A model generated the notes under the pieces. The model was not told the DNA's origin. It was given only the letters and a program-made list of their open reading frames with translations, and did no database searches. From Streptomyces rubrogriseus (GTDB lineage Bacteria; Actinomycetota; Actinomycetes; Streptomycetales; Streptomycetaceae): 64,000 nt of DNA. Numbering within the stretch: position 1 is the stretch's first letter; every line of letters starts with the position of its first letter. The position numbers and the translations under genes were made by a program. The DNA lies in assembly GCF_027947575.1 (NCBI RefSeq), contig NZ_CP116256.1, forward strand, positions 1,798,001 to 1,862,000. Reading direction: 5' to 3'. Positions 22,516 to 30,983 of the stretch are shown in pieces.

Positions 22516-22527
22516 GCCTCAGCCGAC
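22507..22527. terminator. Hairpin spanning both stop codons of two convergent genes
   Basis: GTCGGCTGAG (22507-22516) and CTCAGCCGAC (22518-22527) are perfect complements with one base between. The stem contains the TGA of the hydrolase (22513-22515) and the TGA of the opposite gene (22519-22521), so each C terminus encodes one arm. It is compact and bidirectional. Confidence 0.65.
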
Positions 22528-23190
22528 CTTCTCGATCAGCGCCCGCCGGATCAGGAACTTGCCCTCCTCCCGGACCTGTTCGAAGGCCGCGTTGTTGAGC
22601 AGGGCACAGCTTCCCGAGACCGAGTTCACCTCCACGGTCGTGGACTTGTCGTTGTCGAGGTTGGTCACCCTGAGCTTGGTGCCCACCGGGAACTGGTTGC
22701 TGGAGGCGGCGGGCGCGCCGCCCTCGCCGGAGAGGGTGACGGTGGAACCGGCGCAGACCTGCTCGCCGGCCTGCGCGGCGCCTCCGGCCTGGTCACCGGC
22801 CTGGTTTCCGGCCTGGTCACCGGTGTCCTGCCCGGACTGCGGCGGCTGCGCGGCCTGGGGGTCCTGAGCCGACTCCCCGACCGCGCACCCGGACGCCGCC
22901 TGCTTGCGCTCGATCTCCGCGACGACGGCCTCGCGGTTCTCGATCCGGGCCTGCGACTGCGCGTCGGGATCGGCCCGCTGGCCCTCGATGAACCGCTGGT
23001 TGTTGCCGAGCGCGGTGGCCAGGCCCTGGCAGACGCCCGGGTCCTGGGCCGCCTTGGTCCGCGCCTCCGGGGCGGTCTGCGCGGCGTTCGACGCGTTCGC
23101 CGCGAGGAAGGCGCCGCCACCGGCCACCGCGGCGGCGCAGACCAGCAGCGCGATCTTCTTCTGCGTACCGAGAGTTCTCCTGCGCGACAT
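22519..23190 (-). CDS. Secreted protein with helical N-terminal domain and barwin/RlpA-like C-terminal domain
   Basis: The 223-residue exported protein has a signal/anchor (KKIALLVCAAAVAGGGAFLAA, about 11-31). A helical domain follows with two cysteines (GVCQGLATALGNNQRF to QAASGCAVG). After a Gln/Gly-rich linker with QAGDQAG repeats, the C-terminal domain resembles a double-psi beta-barrel (GTKLRVTNLDNDKSTTVEVN, then CALLNNAAFEQV). The barrel lacks the catalytic residues I would expect in a lytic transglycosylase. The N-terminal domain resembles that of the DUF1996 protein at 13175-14683. AGGAGG precedes the ATG. A cell-envelope role is inferred. Confidence 0.8.
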   Translation of the reverse strand: MSRRRTLGTQKKIALLVCAAAVAGGGAFLAANASNAAQTAPEARTKAAQDPGVCQGLATALGNNQRFIEGQRADPDAQSQARIENREAVVAEIERKQAASGCAVGESAQDPQAAQPPQSGQDTGDQAGNQAGDQAGGAAQAGEQVCAGSTVTLSGEGGAPAASSNQFPVGTKLRVTNLDNDKSTTVEVNSVSGSCALLNNAAFEQVREEGKFLIRRALIEKVG

Positions 23191-23308
23191 GCGCGCCTCC
23201 TGAAGAGGTAGGGGAGCGTACGCCGTTATGTACGAGATACCGAACGGAGTTACTCACCGGTCGCGCCGATGCGCGCACGTAACCTGCGTCACACCGCCGG
23301 GCCCCCGT

Positions 23309-23668
23309 CTACCGGGACAGGGCGTCCCGGACCGCCTCGTCGGTGCGGCCCACCACGGCCGTTCCGTCGTCCGCCGTGATGATCGGGCGCTGGATCAGCT
23401 TCGGGTGTTCGGTGAGCGCGGTGATCCAGCGGTCGCGTGACGCCTCGTCACGGGGCCAGTCCGTCAGGCCCAGTTCCTTGGCCGCCGCCTCCTGGGTGCG
23501 GGTGATGTCCCACGGTTCGAGTCCGAGCCGGCTGAGCACCTCGCGGATCTCGTCCGCGCTCGGTACGTCCTCCAGGTAGCGGCGGACGGTGTAGTCGGCC
23601 CCCTCCGCGTCGAGCAGACTGATGGCGCTGCGGCACTTCGAACAGGCCGGATTGATCCAGATCTCCAT
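23309..23668 (-). CDS. ArsC/Spx-family glutaredoxin-like protein (arsenate reductase-related)
   Basis: The 119-residue protein has the ArsC fold. It carries NPACSKCRSAISLL at residues 5-18 with a CxxC pair, YTVRRYLED, and the cis-proline area LIQRPIITADDGTAVVGR near 91-108. Grx-linked ArsC enzymes use a single N-terminal cysteine, while this protein has CxxC like many actinobacterial relatives. Arsenate reduction is therefore not certain, and no ars operon is present. The ATG at 23668 is preferred over the longer in-frame extension, which lacks family similarity. Confidence 0.85.
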   Translation of the reverse strand: MEIWINPACSKCRSAISLLDAEGADYTVRRYLEDVPSADEIREVLSRLGLEPWDITRTQEAAAKELGLTDWPRDEASRDRWITALTEHPKLIQRPIITADDGTAVVGRTDEAVRDALSR

Positions 23669-23842
23669 GCCGGACACGGTAGCCGGAGGGTCCCGAAACT
23701 CTTTCACCACGTGGGTCCCAGCGGCCCCGAAAGGCCTTGTGGGCAGGGGCTTTTGTCAGTGGTGGGCAGTAAAATAGAAGCAGTGTTCGAGGGTGTCGCC
23801 GGGAGGTCCGGACGGCGCCGCGACCGCGACCGGAGGATGCCT

Positions 23843-24157
23843 GTGCCCGCTGCCGCACTGAAGCCGAAGCCGTTGCCCACCCAGTCCACCACCAAGCGGC
23901 CCGTCCTGCTCGACCTGCCGTACGAACCCGTGGAGAAGCGTCCGCTGCCGGCGGGCCGCCCCCGCGAGTGGTACGTGACGCACAACCGCCGGCTCAAGGC
24001 GATGCGGCTCGCCATCGCCCTGCTCGACTCCGGCGTCTACCTGCCCAACCAGGCGCGCAACGAGAGGATACGGAGCGCTGCCCTGACCATCGGGGTCCAC
24101 CCGCCGTCGGACACCACGTGCCACATGGTGCGGGCGTTGATGCGGTACTCGCGGTGA
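23843..24157 (+). CDS. Conserved hypothetical protein, small and basic
   Basis: This protein of about 104 residues has no family I can name. The C-terminal two thirds look conserved: REWYVTHNRRLKAMRLAIALLDSG, VYLPNQARNERIRSAA and a short tail DTTCHMVRALMRYSR. Predicted helices are amphipathic and basic, so nucleic-acid binding is possible. GGAGG (23832-23836) abuts ATG 23837 but is 6 nt from GTG 23843, so I take the GTG; the ATG gives two more residues. It converges on the HTH_42 gene across a terminator. Confidence 0.7.
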   Translation: MPAAALKPKPLPTQSTTKRPVLLDLPYEPVEKRPLPAGRPREWYVTHNRRLKAMRLAIALLDSGVYLPNQARNERIRSAALTIGVHPPSDTTCHMVRALMRYSR

Positions 24158-24162
24158 GCGGG

Positions 24163-24198
24163 ACGCCGGGTGCCCTTTCCGCTGAGGGCGCCCGGCGT
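24163..24198. terminator. Bidirectional terminator hairpin
   Basis: ACGCCGGGTGCCCT (24163-24176) and AGGGCGCCCGGCGT (24185-24198) pair with one wobble and an 8-nt loop. It lies between convergent genes ending at 24157 and 24212. Confidence 0.8.
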
Positions 24199-24211
24199 TC
24201 GAGGGCCTGCG

Positions 24212-25399
24212 CTACGCCGACAGCTCCCGTTCCAGCGGCGTCCGGAACCGCGGCGTGATCCGGGTCGTGCCCACCCAGGACGACAGGCGTTCCGCCTCCG
24301 CCCGGATCGCGGCCTCGGCGTCACCGCCGACGTCCTCGCCGGCCGGCAGCCGCCAGACGATCTCGCCGTCGGCGCGCTGGGCCCAGCCGCCGACCACCAC
24401 GCCGTTCCACCACACGGTCGGTCCCACGTTGCCGCTGCGGTCGAAGAGCATCGGCCGCAGCTCGGGGGCGAGGTACCAGTCCCGCTGCTGCCAGCCCATC
24501 GCGGTGGGATCCAGCGCGGGCAGCAGCGCCGCCCACGGCTCGGCGGGTCCGGCGACCGGGCCGGTGTCACCGGAGACGACGTACCCCGTGCCCTCGTCCA
24601 GCGAGACCGCCTCCGCGCCGATCGCGGTCAGCGCGCGGCGCACCTCCGTCACCCGCCAGCCGGTCCACCACTTGAGGTCGTCCTCGGTCGCCGGACCGCA
24701 TGCCGTCAGCCACCGGCGCAACAGCTCGGCCTGGGCCTCGCCCGGATCCAGCTCGGGATGCTCCGGCGCCGGTGCCCAGCGGAACTGGCTGGACGTCCAC
24801 GAGCCCAGCGGCCGCCCCCGCACCACCTTGCCCTCCACGCCCAGCACCCTCAGCAGCTGGGTCGAGACGGTGTGCACCCCCTCGTAGCTCTTCCCGGCCG
24901 CGTAGACGTACTGCTCCTTGAGACGCGGCTCGTCGCGGGCCAGTTCGGCCGCCGTGGCCTGGCCGCGCCGGGCCAGCGCGGCCAGCGCGGACTCCTCCAC
25001 CTCGGTCAGCCAGGCGGCGTCCGGCGCCCCGGCCGCCGCCATGTTCTTGAGCAGTCTGGCCCGCTCCCGGGCGGCGACGGCGCGGCCGGTGGAGGCGTGC
25101 ACGACCGCCGTCAGCCCGGTGGGGAACACGAACACCGTGTGCCGCATGCCGTGCATCCGGACCAGCGCCCCGTCCTCGTACAGCGCCCGCTCCGTCTCGC
25201 CCACGGTCTTCGCCGCGTCCGCCAGCCGCGCGCCCACGGCCAGGTGCACCGCCGCCGGGTCCGTGCCGTGCAGCGCCACCAGCGATTCGGCGACCTCCTC
25301 CGGGCTCCCCGCCCGCGCGGCCCCCGCCAGCCGCTGCCGCAGGGCCAGCCGGTGCCGCCGCTCGGCCGTCCCGATGTGCCGTCGTCCGCCGTCATCCAT
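24212..25399 (-). CDS. HTH_42 winged-helix protein related to AlkZ DNA glycosylases
   Basis: The 395-residue protein belongs to the HTH_42 family (PF06224). That family includes AlkZ, which excises bulky or crosslinked alkylated bases, but many members are uncharacterised. Visible features are the N-terminal LVALHGTDPAAVHLAVGARL segment (about 41-60), TVFVFPTGL, VYAAGKSYEGVHTVSTQLL, and a C-terminal WYLAPELRPMLFDRSGNVGPT segment. In AlkZ the first segment carries a catalytic QxQ; here the same place reads HGT, so activity may differ. No DNA-damaging natural product cluster is adjacent, so a self-resistance role is not supported by context. Confidence 0.8.
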   Translation of the reverse strand: MDDGGRRHIGTAERRHRLALRQRLAGAARAGSPEEVAESLVALHGTDPAAVHLAVGARLADAAKTVGETERALYEDGALVRMHGMRHTVFVFPTGLTAVVHASTGRAVAARERARLLKNMAAAGAPDAAWLTEVEESALAALARRGQATAAELARDEPRLKEQYVYAAGKSYEGVHTVSTQLLRVLGVEGKVVRGRPLGSWTSSQFRWAPAPEHPELDPGEAQAELLRRWLTACGPATEDDLKWWTGWRVTEVRRALTAIGAEAVSLDEGTGYVVSGDTGPVAGPAEPWAALLPALDPTAMGWQQRDWYLAPELRPMLFDRSGNVGPTVWWNGVVVGGWAQRADGEIVWRLPAGEDVGGDAEAAIRAEAERLSSWVGTTRITPRFRTPLERELSA

Positions 25400-25485
25400 G
25401 GGGCCCTCCGCCCGTCGTCACGTCCGTAGCGTCCTCGGTACGGACATCGTGCCCGACCCCACTGACAGGCGGCGGCGCACGGCGG

Positions 25486-26064
25486 TCAGAGTCCGGGCGC
25501 GCCCCACACCGGGAACCAGCGGCCCAGGTCGCCCTCCACCGGCAGTTCGTCGCCGAGCGCCGCCCGTATCCGCAGCTCCAGCGCGTTGTCCCGCCGTCGC
25601 CGTTCGCCGGGCAGGGGCGCGAAGGGGTAGAAGGTGCCGCGCTTGTAGAGGTAGACGAGGGCGAGCCGCCGCCCGTCGTCGTCCACGAAACCGGCCAGGG
25701 AGCACAGCAGCCGCGGGCCGAACCCGCCCGCCTCCAGGGTGGTGTTCACCGCGTGCAGGTCGTTCACCAGGAGGGGCAGCTCATCCGGGGAGCGCTGCGA
25801 GACGAGCCAGGAGTACCCGTAGGAGTCGTGGACCGGCTCCACCGGGGTGCGGCCGGCGTCCGCGTCCAGCAGGGCGCGGATCTCGCGGTGGGTGCGCTCG
25901 AAGGCGGCGCCCTCGACCGTCGCGAAGCACACCGCCCCCTGCCCGGTCGGACGGAACCCGGCGGCGGCCTCCAGGCCCACCGCCGCGGAGGGCAGGGCGA
26001 AGAGCCGGTCCAGATCCGGGGCCACGGCCCTGGAGCGGCCGAGCAGGATGTCCAGCAGTCCCAT
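25486..26064 (-). CDS. pspAB: PspA-associated protein PspAB
   Basis: The 192-residue protein matches the PspAB family of actinobacteria: start MGLLDILLGRSRAVAPDLDRLFALPSA, a central VHDSYGYSWLVSQRSPDELP and a YLYKRGTFYPFAP segment. It follows htpX on the same strand with a 9-bp gap, the usual arrangement for this family. PspAB is thought to act with the PspA membrane-stress system. pspA and pspAA lie about 37 kb away at the other end of this window. No membrane segment is seen, and its exact role is not known to me. Confidence 0.85.
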   Translation of the reverse strand: MGLLDILLGRSRAVAPDLDRLFALPSAAVGLEAAAGFRPTGQGAVCFATVEGAAFERTHREIRALLDADAGRTPVEPVHDSYGYSWLVSQRSPDELPLLVNDLHAVNTTLEAGGFGPRLLCSLAGFVDDDGRRLALVYLYKRGTFYPFAPLPGERRRRDNALELRIRAALGDELPVEGDLGRWFPVWGAPGL

Positions 26065-26073
26065 GCCCGCGCC

Positions 26074-26988
26074 TCAGGCCCTGCCGGGCGCCGGCGCCTC
26101 GCCCAGCTCGGTGGAGATCCGGCCCAGCTGGTCGAGCCGCTGCTCCAGGCTGGGGTGGGTGGCGAAGAACCGGCCGAGGCCGGGGTCGCTGCCGAAGGCC
26201 GGGGTGAAGTAGAAGGCGTTGAAGGCCTGGGCCGTGCGCAGGTCCTTGGTCGGGATGCGGGCGATGTCGCCGGTGACCTTGGTGAGCGCCGCCGCCAGGG
26301 CCGAGGGGCGCCCGGTGAGCAGGGCCGCGGCCCGGTCGGCCGCCAGCTCCCGGTACCGGGACAGGGCCCGGATCAGCAGGAAGCTGAGCGCGTACACGGC
26401 CGCCGAGACGCCCATCACGACCGCCAGCACGGCCATCGTGTTCTGGTCCCGGCGCCCGCCGAAGAGCTGGGAGTAGAAGGCGAACCGCACGATCAGCCCG
26501 GCGATCACGCCCAGGAACGACGCCACCGTGATCACCGCGACGTCCTTGTGCGCCACGTGCGACAGCTCGTGCGCCAGCACCCCCTCCAGCTCCGCGGGCT
26601 CCAGCCGCCGCAGCAGCCCGGTGGTGACGCAGACCACCGCGTTGTCCGGATTGCGGCCGGTGGCGAAGGCGTTCGGCATCTCCATCTCCGACACCGCGAC
26701 CACCGGCTTCGGCATGTCGGCCATCGCCGCCAGCCGGTCCACCACCCCGTGCAGCTCCGGATACTCCTCCCGCTCCACGACCCGGCCGCGCATCGCGAAC
26801 AGCGCGATCCGGTCGGAGAACCAGTACTGCGCCCCGAACACCAGCGCCACGATCACCACGACCAGGACCCAGGACTTCAGCAGCGCGATCAGCGCGGCGA
26901 CGAAACCCACGTACAACAGGCCGAGCAGGAACAGGGTGATCCCCATGCGCACGGTCAACCGCCGGTCACTCCGGAAGCGGCTCTGCAT
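26074..26988 (-). CDS. htpX: HtpX-like membrane zinc metalloprotease
   Basis: The 304-residue M48B protease is expected to degrade damaged membrane proteins. It has two N-terminal transmembrane segments (about 14-58), the zinc motif HELSH in LEGVLAHELSHVAHKD (about 136-151), a third Zn ligand in SRYRELAADR (near 215), and further membrane segments around 153-170 and 185-210. The length fits the family. Start ATG 26988 is preceded by a weak GGTGG. It forms a two-gene unit with pspAB, supporting an envelope-stress role. Confidence 0.95.
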   Translation of the reverse strand: MQSRFRSDRRLTVRMGITLFLLGLLYVGFVAALIALLKSWVLVVVIVALVFGAQYWFSDRIALFAMRGRVVEREEYPELHGVVDRLAAMADMPKPVVAVSEMEMPNAFATGRNPDNAVVCVTTGLLRRLEPAELEGVLAHELSHVAHKDVAVITVASFLGVIAGLIVRFAFYSQLFGGRRDQNTMAVLAVVMGVSAAVYALSFLLIRALSRYRELAADRAAALLTGRPSALAAALTKVTGDIARIPTKDLRTAQAFNAFYFTPAFGSDPGLGRFFATHPSLEQRLDQLGRISTELGEAPAPGRA

Positions 26989-27050
26989 CTCCACCACCTC
27001 GCAGTCGGGCACTCGTCCCGCTGTCCAGTGTGCACCCGGCGCACCGAAGG

Positions 27051-27422
27051 TCAGGCGGGACCGAGCGCCGACAGCCGCCGGGTGATCCGGTCGAACAGCT
27101 CCGTCAGCGGCTCGCCGACGTCCCGGCCGAACTCGGTCAGCCCGTACGTGACCTGCGGCGGCGTCGTCGGCTCGACCTTCCGCCAGACCAGACCGTCCTC
27201 GACCAGCGCGCGCAGGGTCTGGGCCAGCATCTTCTCGCTGATGCCCCGGATGCTCTCGCGCAGCTCGTAGAACCGGAGGTCGTTGCGGCGCAGGGAGATC
27301 AGCACCCAGACGCCCCACCTGCTGGTCACATGGTCCACCACGTCCCGCGCCAGGCAGTCGGTGTGAAACACGTCATACCGCCCGCCGGTCTCGACCCGTC
27401 TGTGCTGCACGCCTTCCGTCAT
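27051..27422 (-). CDS. HxlR-type winged-helix regulator
   Basis: The 123-residue regulator shows the HxlR pattern: CLARDVVDHVTSRWGVWVLISL (Cys near 23), LRFYELRESIRGISEKMLAQTLRAL (HTH, about 49-73), LVEDGLVWRKVEP and VTYGLTEFG wing. HxlR proteins often sense electrophiles through the N-terminal cysteine. It is divergent from an NAD(P)-binding SDR gene, and the intergenic palindrome at 27433-27444 is the likely shared operator. Control of the SDR gene is inferred from this layout, which is common in Streptomyces. Confidence 0.92.
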   Translation of the reverse strand: MTEGVQHRRVETGGRYDVFHTDCLARDVVDHVTSRWGVWVLISLRRNDLRFYELRESIRGISEKMLAQTLRALVEDGLVWRKVEPTTPPQVTYGLTEFGRDVGEPLTELFDRITRRLSALGPA

Positions 27423-27432
27423 GTCATGAGCT

Positions 27433-27444
27433 TACCTCCAGGTA
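27433..27444. promoter_or_regulatory. Palindrome TACCT-CC-AGGTA, probable HxlR operator
   Basis: Arms TACCT (27433-27437) and AGGTA (27440-27444) are exact complements. A related TACCAGGAGTTA follows at about 27451-27462, giving two half-similar sites in one divergent promoter. Confidence 0.6.
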
Positions 27445-27535
27445 TGCCCTTACCAGGAGTTAGCCGCCCCTCCTAGCGTGAACGCCCTCGGAGCACTTCC
27501 GAGCACCTTTGAGCACGTCCGACAAGGAGCTGATC

Positions 27536-28375
27536 ATGATCGTGGTGACCGGGGCGACCGGAAACATCGGCCGGCCGCTGACGCGGGCGCTGGCGGAGGC
27601 GGGCGAGCAGGTGACGGCGGTGTCCCGGCACCCGGCGGCGGTACCCGACGGCGTCCGCCACCAGGTGGCCGACCTCGCCGAGCCGGCCGGCCTGCGGCCC
27701 TCGCTGGCCGGGGCGAAGTCGCTGTTCCTGCTGCTCTCCGGCGATCTGCACGCCCTCGGCGCCAACCCCGCCGACATCGTCGCCGAGGCCGTGGAGAGCG
27801 GGGTCCGCCGCATCGTCCTGCTCTCCACGCTCGGCGTGGTGACCAGGCCCTTCGGGGCGACGCGGATCGCCATGCGCGAGCTGGAGGACACGGTGCGGGA
27901 GTCCGGCCTCGAGTGGGCTCTGCTGCGGCCGGGCGGCTTCGCCTCCAACGCCCTGTGGTGGGCCGGGTCCGTCCGCGAGCGACGGGTCGTCGCGGCGCCC
28001 TTCGGCGACGTCGGGGTGCCGGTGATCGACCCGGCCGACATCGCGGCGGTGGCGGCGGCCTGCCTGCTGGAGGACCGGTACACCGGCGACGCGTACGAGC
28101 TGACCGGCCCGGAGGTGATCACTCCGCGCGGGCAGACGGAGGCCCTCGCCGCAGCGCTCGGCTCGCCCGTGGCCTTCCACGAGCTGACCCGCGAGGAGGC
28201 CAGGGCCGCCATGGCCCGGAGCATGCCGGCGGAACTCGCCGACGACACCCTGGACATCGTCGGCAACCCGAGCCCGGCCGAGCAGCGCGTCAGCCCGGAC
28301 GTCGAACGGGTCCTCGGCCGCGCCCCGCGCCCCTTCGCCGACTGGGCCGCCCGCAACGTCACCGCGTTCCGCTGA
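27536..28375 (+). CDS. NmrA-like NAD(P)-binding protein, atypical SDR
   Basis: The 279-residue protein is an NmrA/QOR2-like short-chain dehydrogenase: IVVTGATGNIGRPLTRALAEAG at 2-23, a second strand AVSRHP, and IVLLSTLGV near 98. It lacks an obvious YxxxK active site, so it may be a quinone oxidoreductase or a redox sensor. AAGGAG (27524-27529) lies 6 nt from ATG 27536. The divergent HxlR gene probably controls it; such pairs commonly respond to electrophile stress. Confidence 0.9.
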   Translation: MIVVTGATGNIGRPLTRALAEAGEQVTAVSRHPAAVPDGVRHQVADLAEPAGLRPSLAGAKSLFLLLSGDLHALGANPADIVAEAVESGVRRIVLLSTLGVVTRPFGATRIAMRELEDTVRESGLEWALLRPGGFASNALWWAGSVRERRVVAAPFGDVGVPVIDPADIAAVAAACLLEDRYTGDAYELTGPEVITPRGQTEALAAALGSPVAFHELTREEARAAMARSMPAELADDTLDIVGNPSPAEQRVSPDVERVLGRAPRPFADWAARNVTAFR

Positions 28376-28396
28376 GACCGGGGGGGCCGGACAGGC

Positions 28397-28666
28397 CTAG
28401 TAGGGCGCCCGGAAGTTGACGTAACCGAGCAGCACGATCACCGCGGCCACACAGCCGAGCACCACGACGGTGGACACCCACGACGACCGGCGCCGCGAGC
28501 CCACGTGGTCGGGGTCGGCGCGGAAGGGGACCGGGCCGGGCGGGTTCTCCTTCCAGCGCGCGGCGAGCATCCGGGCGCGCGCCGAGGGCTCCTTGTGCTC
28601 GGCACCCTCCGCCCACCTCAGGTCGTACTCGCGCTCCTCGTCGTCGCGATCCGGCATCTCCGGCAC
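28397..28666 (-). CDS. Small single-span membrane protein
   Basis: The 89-residue protein has an acidic, charged N-terminal region (PDRDDEEREYDLRWAEGAEH) and one C-terminal transmembrane helix (about 65-83, VVVLGCVAAVIVLLGYVNF). It ends in RAPY. It lies just downstream of glnA on the same strand but behind a terminator. GTG 28666 or ATG 28657 could be the start. No function is known to me. Confidence 0.75.
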   Translation of the reverse strand: MPEMPDRDDEEREYDLRWAEGAEHKEPSARARMLAARWKENPPGPVPFRADPDHVGSRRRSSWVSTVVVLGCVAAVIVLLGYVNFRAPY

Positions 28667-28767
28667 TCTCCCCGTCCCCCCGACGTCAACCTGACTCGAA
28701 CAACCGTGTCAGTGAACATGATCCCGGCCCGCCCGCACCCTGTGAAGGGTTTTCGGCCACGTACGAC

Positions 28768-28804
28768 GGCGCCCCCGCCCCCGGGAGACGGGGACGGGGG
28801 CGCC
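28768..28804 (-). terminator. glnA terminator
   Basis: GGCGCCCCCG (28768-28777) pairs with CGGGGGCGCC (28795-28804) around a 17-nt loop rich in C and G. It lies 25 bp beyond the glnA stop. Confidence 0.75.
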
Positions 28805-28828
28805 GGTCGGATCGGCGGGACCCGTCGA

Positions 28829-30238
28829 TCACACGTCGAAGTACATCTCGAACTCGTGCGGGTGCGGACGCAGCTGCAGCGGCGCGATCTCGTTGGCGCG
28901 CTTGAAGTCGATCCACGTCTCGATCAGGTCCGGCGTGAACACGTCGCCCTGGAGCAGGAACTCGTGGTCGGCCTCCAGACGGTCCAGGACCGCGCCCAGC
29001 GAGGTCGGGACCTGCGCCACGTTCGCGTGCTCCTCGGGAGCCAGCTCGTAGAGGTCCTTGTCGATCGGCTCGGCCGGCTCGATCTTGTTCTTGATGCCGT
29101 CCAGGCCCGCGAGCAGCAGGGCCGAGAAGGCCAGGTACGGGTTGCCGGAGGCGTCCGGGGCGCGGAACTCGACGCGCTTGGCCTTCGGGTTCGAGCCCGT
29201 GATCGGGATGCGCATCGCGGCCGAGCGGTTGCGCTGCGAGTACACCAGGTTCACCGGCGCCTCGAAGCCCGGCACCAGGCGGTGGTACGAGTTCACCGTC
29301 GGGTTGGTGAAGGCCAGCAGCGACGGGGCGTGCTTGAGGATGCCGCCGATGTAGTAGCGGGCGGTGTCCGACAGGCCGGCGTAGCCCTGCTCGTCGTAGA
29401 AGAGCGGCTCGCCGCCCGACCACAGCGACTGGTGGACGTGCATGCCCGAGCCGTTGTCACCGAAGATCGGCTTCGGCATGAAGGTCGCCGTCTTGCCGTT
29501 CTTCCAGGCCACGTTCTTCACGATGTACTTGAAGAGCTGGAGGTCGTCCGCGGCCGCGAGCAGCGTGTTGAACTTGTAGTTGATCTCCGCCTGGCCGGCC
29601 GTGCCCACCTCGTGGTGCTGGCGCTCGACCTGGAGGCCGGACCGCTCCAGCTCCAGGGAGATCTCGGCGCGCAGGTCGGCGAAGTGGTCGACCGGCGGGA
29701 CCGGGAAGTAGCCGCCCTTGTAACGGACCTTGTAGCCGCGGTTGTCCTCCAGCGCACCGGTGTTCCAGGCGCCGGCCTCGGAGTCGATGTGGTAGAAGGA
29801 CTCGTTCTCGCGGGTGGCGAAGCGGACGGAGTCGAAGACGTAGAACTCGGCCTCGGGACCGAAGAACGCCGTGTCGGCGATGCCCGTCGAGGCCAGGTAC
29901 GCCTCGGCCTTCTTCGCCACGTTCCGCGGGTCGCGGGAGTACTGCTCGCCCGTGATCGGGTCGTGGATGAAGAAGTTGATGTTGAGGGTCTTGTCCCGGC
30001 GGAACGGGTCGACGCGCGCGGTGGACAGGTCGGGACGCAGGGACATGTCCGACTCGTGGATGGCCTGGAAGCCGCGGATCGAGGATCCGTCGAAGGCCTG
30101 CTCGGCGTCGGGGTCGAACGCCGTGGCGGGCAGCGTGAAGTGCTGCATGACGCCCGGCAGGTCACAGAACCGGACATCGACGAACTTGACGTCCTCGTCC
30201 GCGATGAACTTCTTGACGTCGTCGGCGTTCTGGAACAT
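28829..30238 (-). CDS. glnA: Glutamine synthetase type I
   Basis: The 469-residue dodecameric GSI-beta enzyme is the main route of ammonia assimilation. Motifs in order: [10 protein letters not shown] (about 49-58), [10 protein letters not shown] (about 126-135), [12 protein letters not shown] (about 264-275) and the adenylylation loop [10 protein letters not shown] with Tyr near 397. The tyrosine implies control by GlnE-type adenylylation as well as transcription. ATG 30238 follows GTAGGAGGAG-type purines. A full GlnR box lies about 97-134 bp upstream. glnII is 8 kb away, so both nitrogen-assimilating synthetases sit in this window. Confidence 0.98.
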   Translation of the reverse strand: MFQNADDVKKFIADEDVKFVDVRFCDLPGVMQHFTLPATAFDPDAEQAFDGSSIRGFQAIHESDMSLRPDLSTARVDPFRRDKTLNINFFIHDPITGEQYSRDPRNVAKKAEAYLASTGIADTAFFGPEAEFYVFDSVRFATRENESFYHIDSEAGAWNTGALEDNRGYKVRYKGGYFPVPPVDHFADLRAEISLELERSGLQVERQHHEVGTAGQAEINYKFNTLLAAADDLQLFKYIVKNVAWKNGKTATFMPKPIFGDNGSGMHVHQSLWSGGEPLFYDEQGYAGLSDTARYYIGGILKHAPSLLAFTNPTVNSYHRLVPGFEAPVNLVYSQRNRSAAMRIPITGSNPKAKRVEFRAPDASGNPYLAFSALLLAGLDGIKNKIEPAEPIDKDLYELAPEEHANVAQVPTSLGAVLDRLEADHEFLLQGDVFTPDLIETWIDFKRANEIAPLQLRPHPHEFEMYFDV

Positions 30239-30334
30239 CCAGCTCCTCCTACTCCCGACCGTCCCGCCGGGTTGGTAGATCGTTCGTGCGGCCAGTGCGG
30301 GTGGCACACGCTTCCTCGACCCTAGGGACGGGTG

Positions 30335-30372
30335 ATTTCTCGGGCGTGACCCATTTGTTTCGCAGAAGTTAA
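30335..30372 (-). promoter_or_regulatory. GlnR box upstream of glnA
   Basis: On the minus strand: TTAAC (30372-30368), GAAAC (30361-30357), GTCAC (30350-30346) and GAAAT (30339-30335), each 6 bp apart. This is a near-consensus actinobacterial GlnR a-b/a-b site and is closer to consensus than the glnII site. GlnR activation of glnA is established in S. coelicolor. Confidence 0.88.
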
Positions 30373-30458
30373 CCGGCTCCCTACCCAGCCTAGGCCGGAT
30401 CGGGGGCCCGCACACCCCGCCGTCCCCGGTACGTATACGGGCGCAGTACCGTGTTCGG

Positions 30459-30926
30459 GTGGACAACAGGCAAGCAATCGGATCGTGGCTCTCCGGCCCT
30501 CGCGCGGCCGTGGAAGACGCCGGCGCCGATCTCGGACACCGCGGCGAGCAGCTCGGCCTGCCCGAGGAGGGCCCGGGTTCGATCGCCCGCCCGGGCAGGC
30601 GGCTCGGCGCCCTGGCCGTCGACTGGGCCCTGTGCTCCCTGATCGCATACGGCCTGATCACGGGCAGCTACGGGCAGACGGCGAGCAACTGGGCGCTGCT
30701 GATCTTCTTCGTGCTGAGCGTGCTGACCGTCGGCACGGTCGGCTTCACCCCGGGCAAGCGCCTGTTCGGCCTGCGCGTCGTGGACCTCGCCACGGGCCGC
30801 CCCAGCCCGCTGCGCGCCCTGCTCCGCTCGGTCCTGCTGTGCCTCGCCCTCCCGGCGCTGATCTGGGACCGCGACGGCCGGGGCCTGCACGACCGGCTGG
30901 CGCGCACGGTCGAAGTCCGGATCTGA
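30459..30926 (+). CDS. RDD family membrane protein
   Basis: The 155-residue protein carries an RDD domain: [24 protein letters not shown] (first helix with the Arg and Asp marks, about 45-68) and [26 protein letters not shown] (about 92-117). An Asp-containing third segment ends [18 protein letters not shown]. The N-terminal 40 residues are soluble. RDD proteins are often Na+/H+ antiporters or accessory membrane proteins; its substrate is unknown. It begins at GTG 30459 with no good Shine-Dalgarno and is divergent from glnA. Confidence 0.85.
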   Translation: MDNRQAIGSWLSGPRAAVEDAGADLGHRGEQLGLPEEGPGSIARPGRRLGALAVDWALCSLIAYGLITGSYGQTASNWALLIFFVLSVLTVGTVGFTPGKRLFGLRVVDLATGRPSPLRALLRSVLLCLALPALIWDRDGRGLHDRLARTVEVRI

Positions 30927-30983
30927 TCCGCCGCGCGCCTCACGTCTCGCGCGGTACGAGGCCGGTGGGGCGAGCGGTACGAG

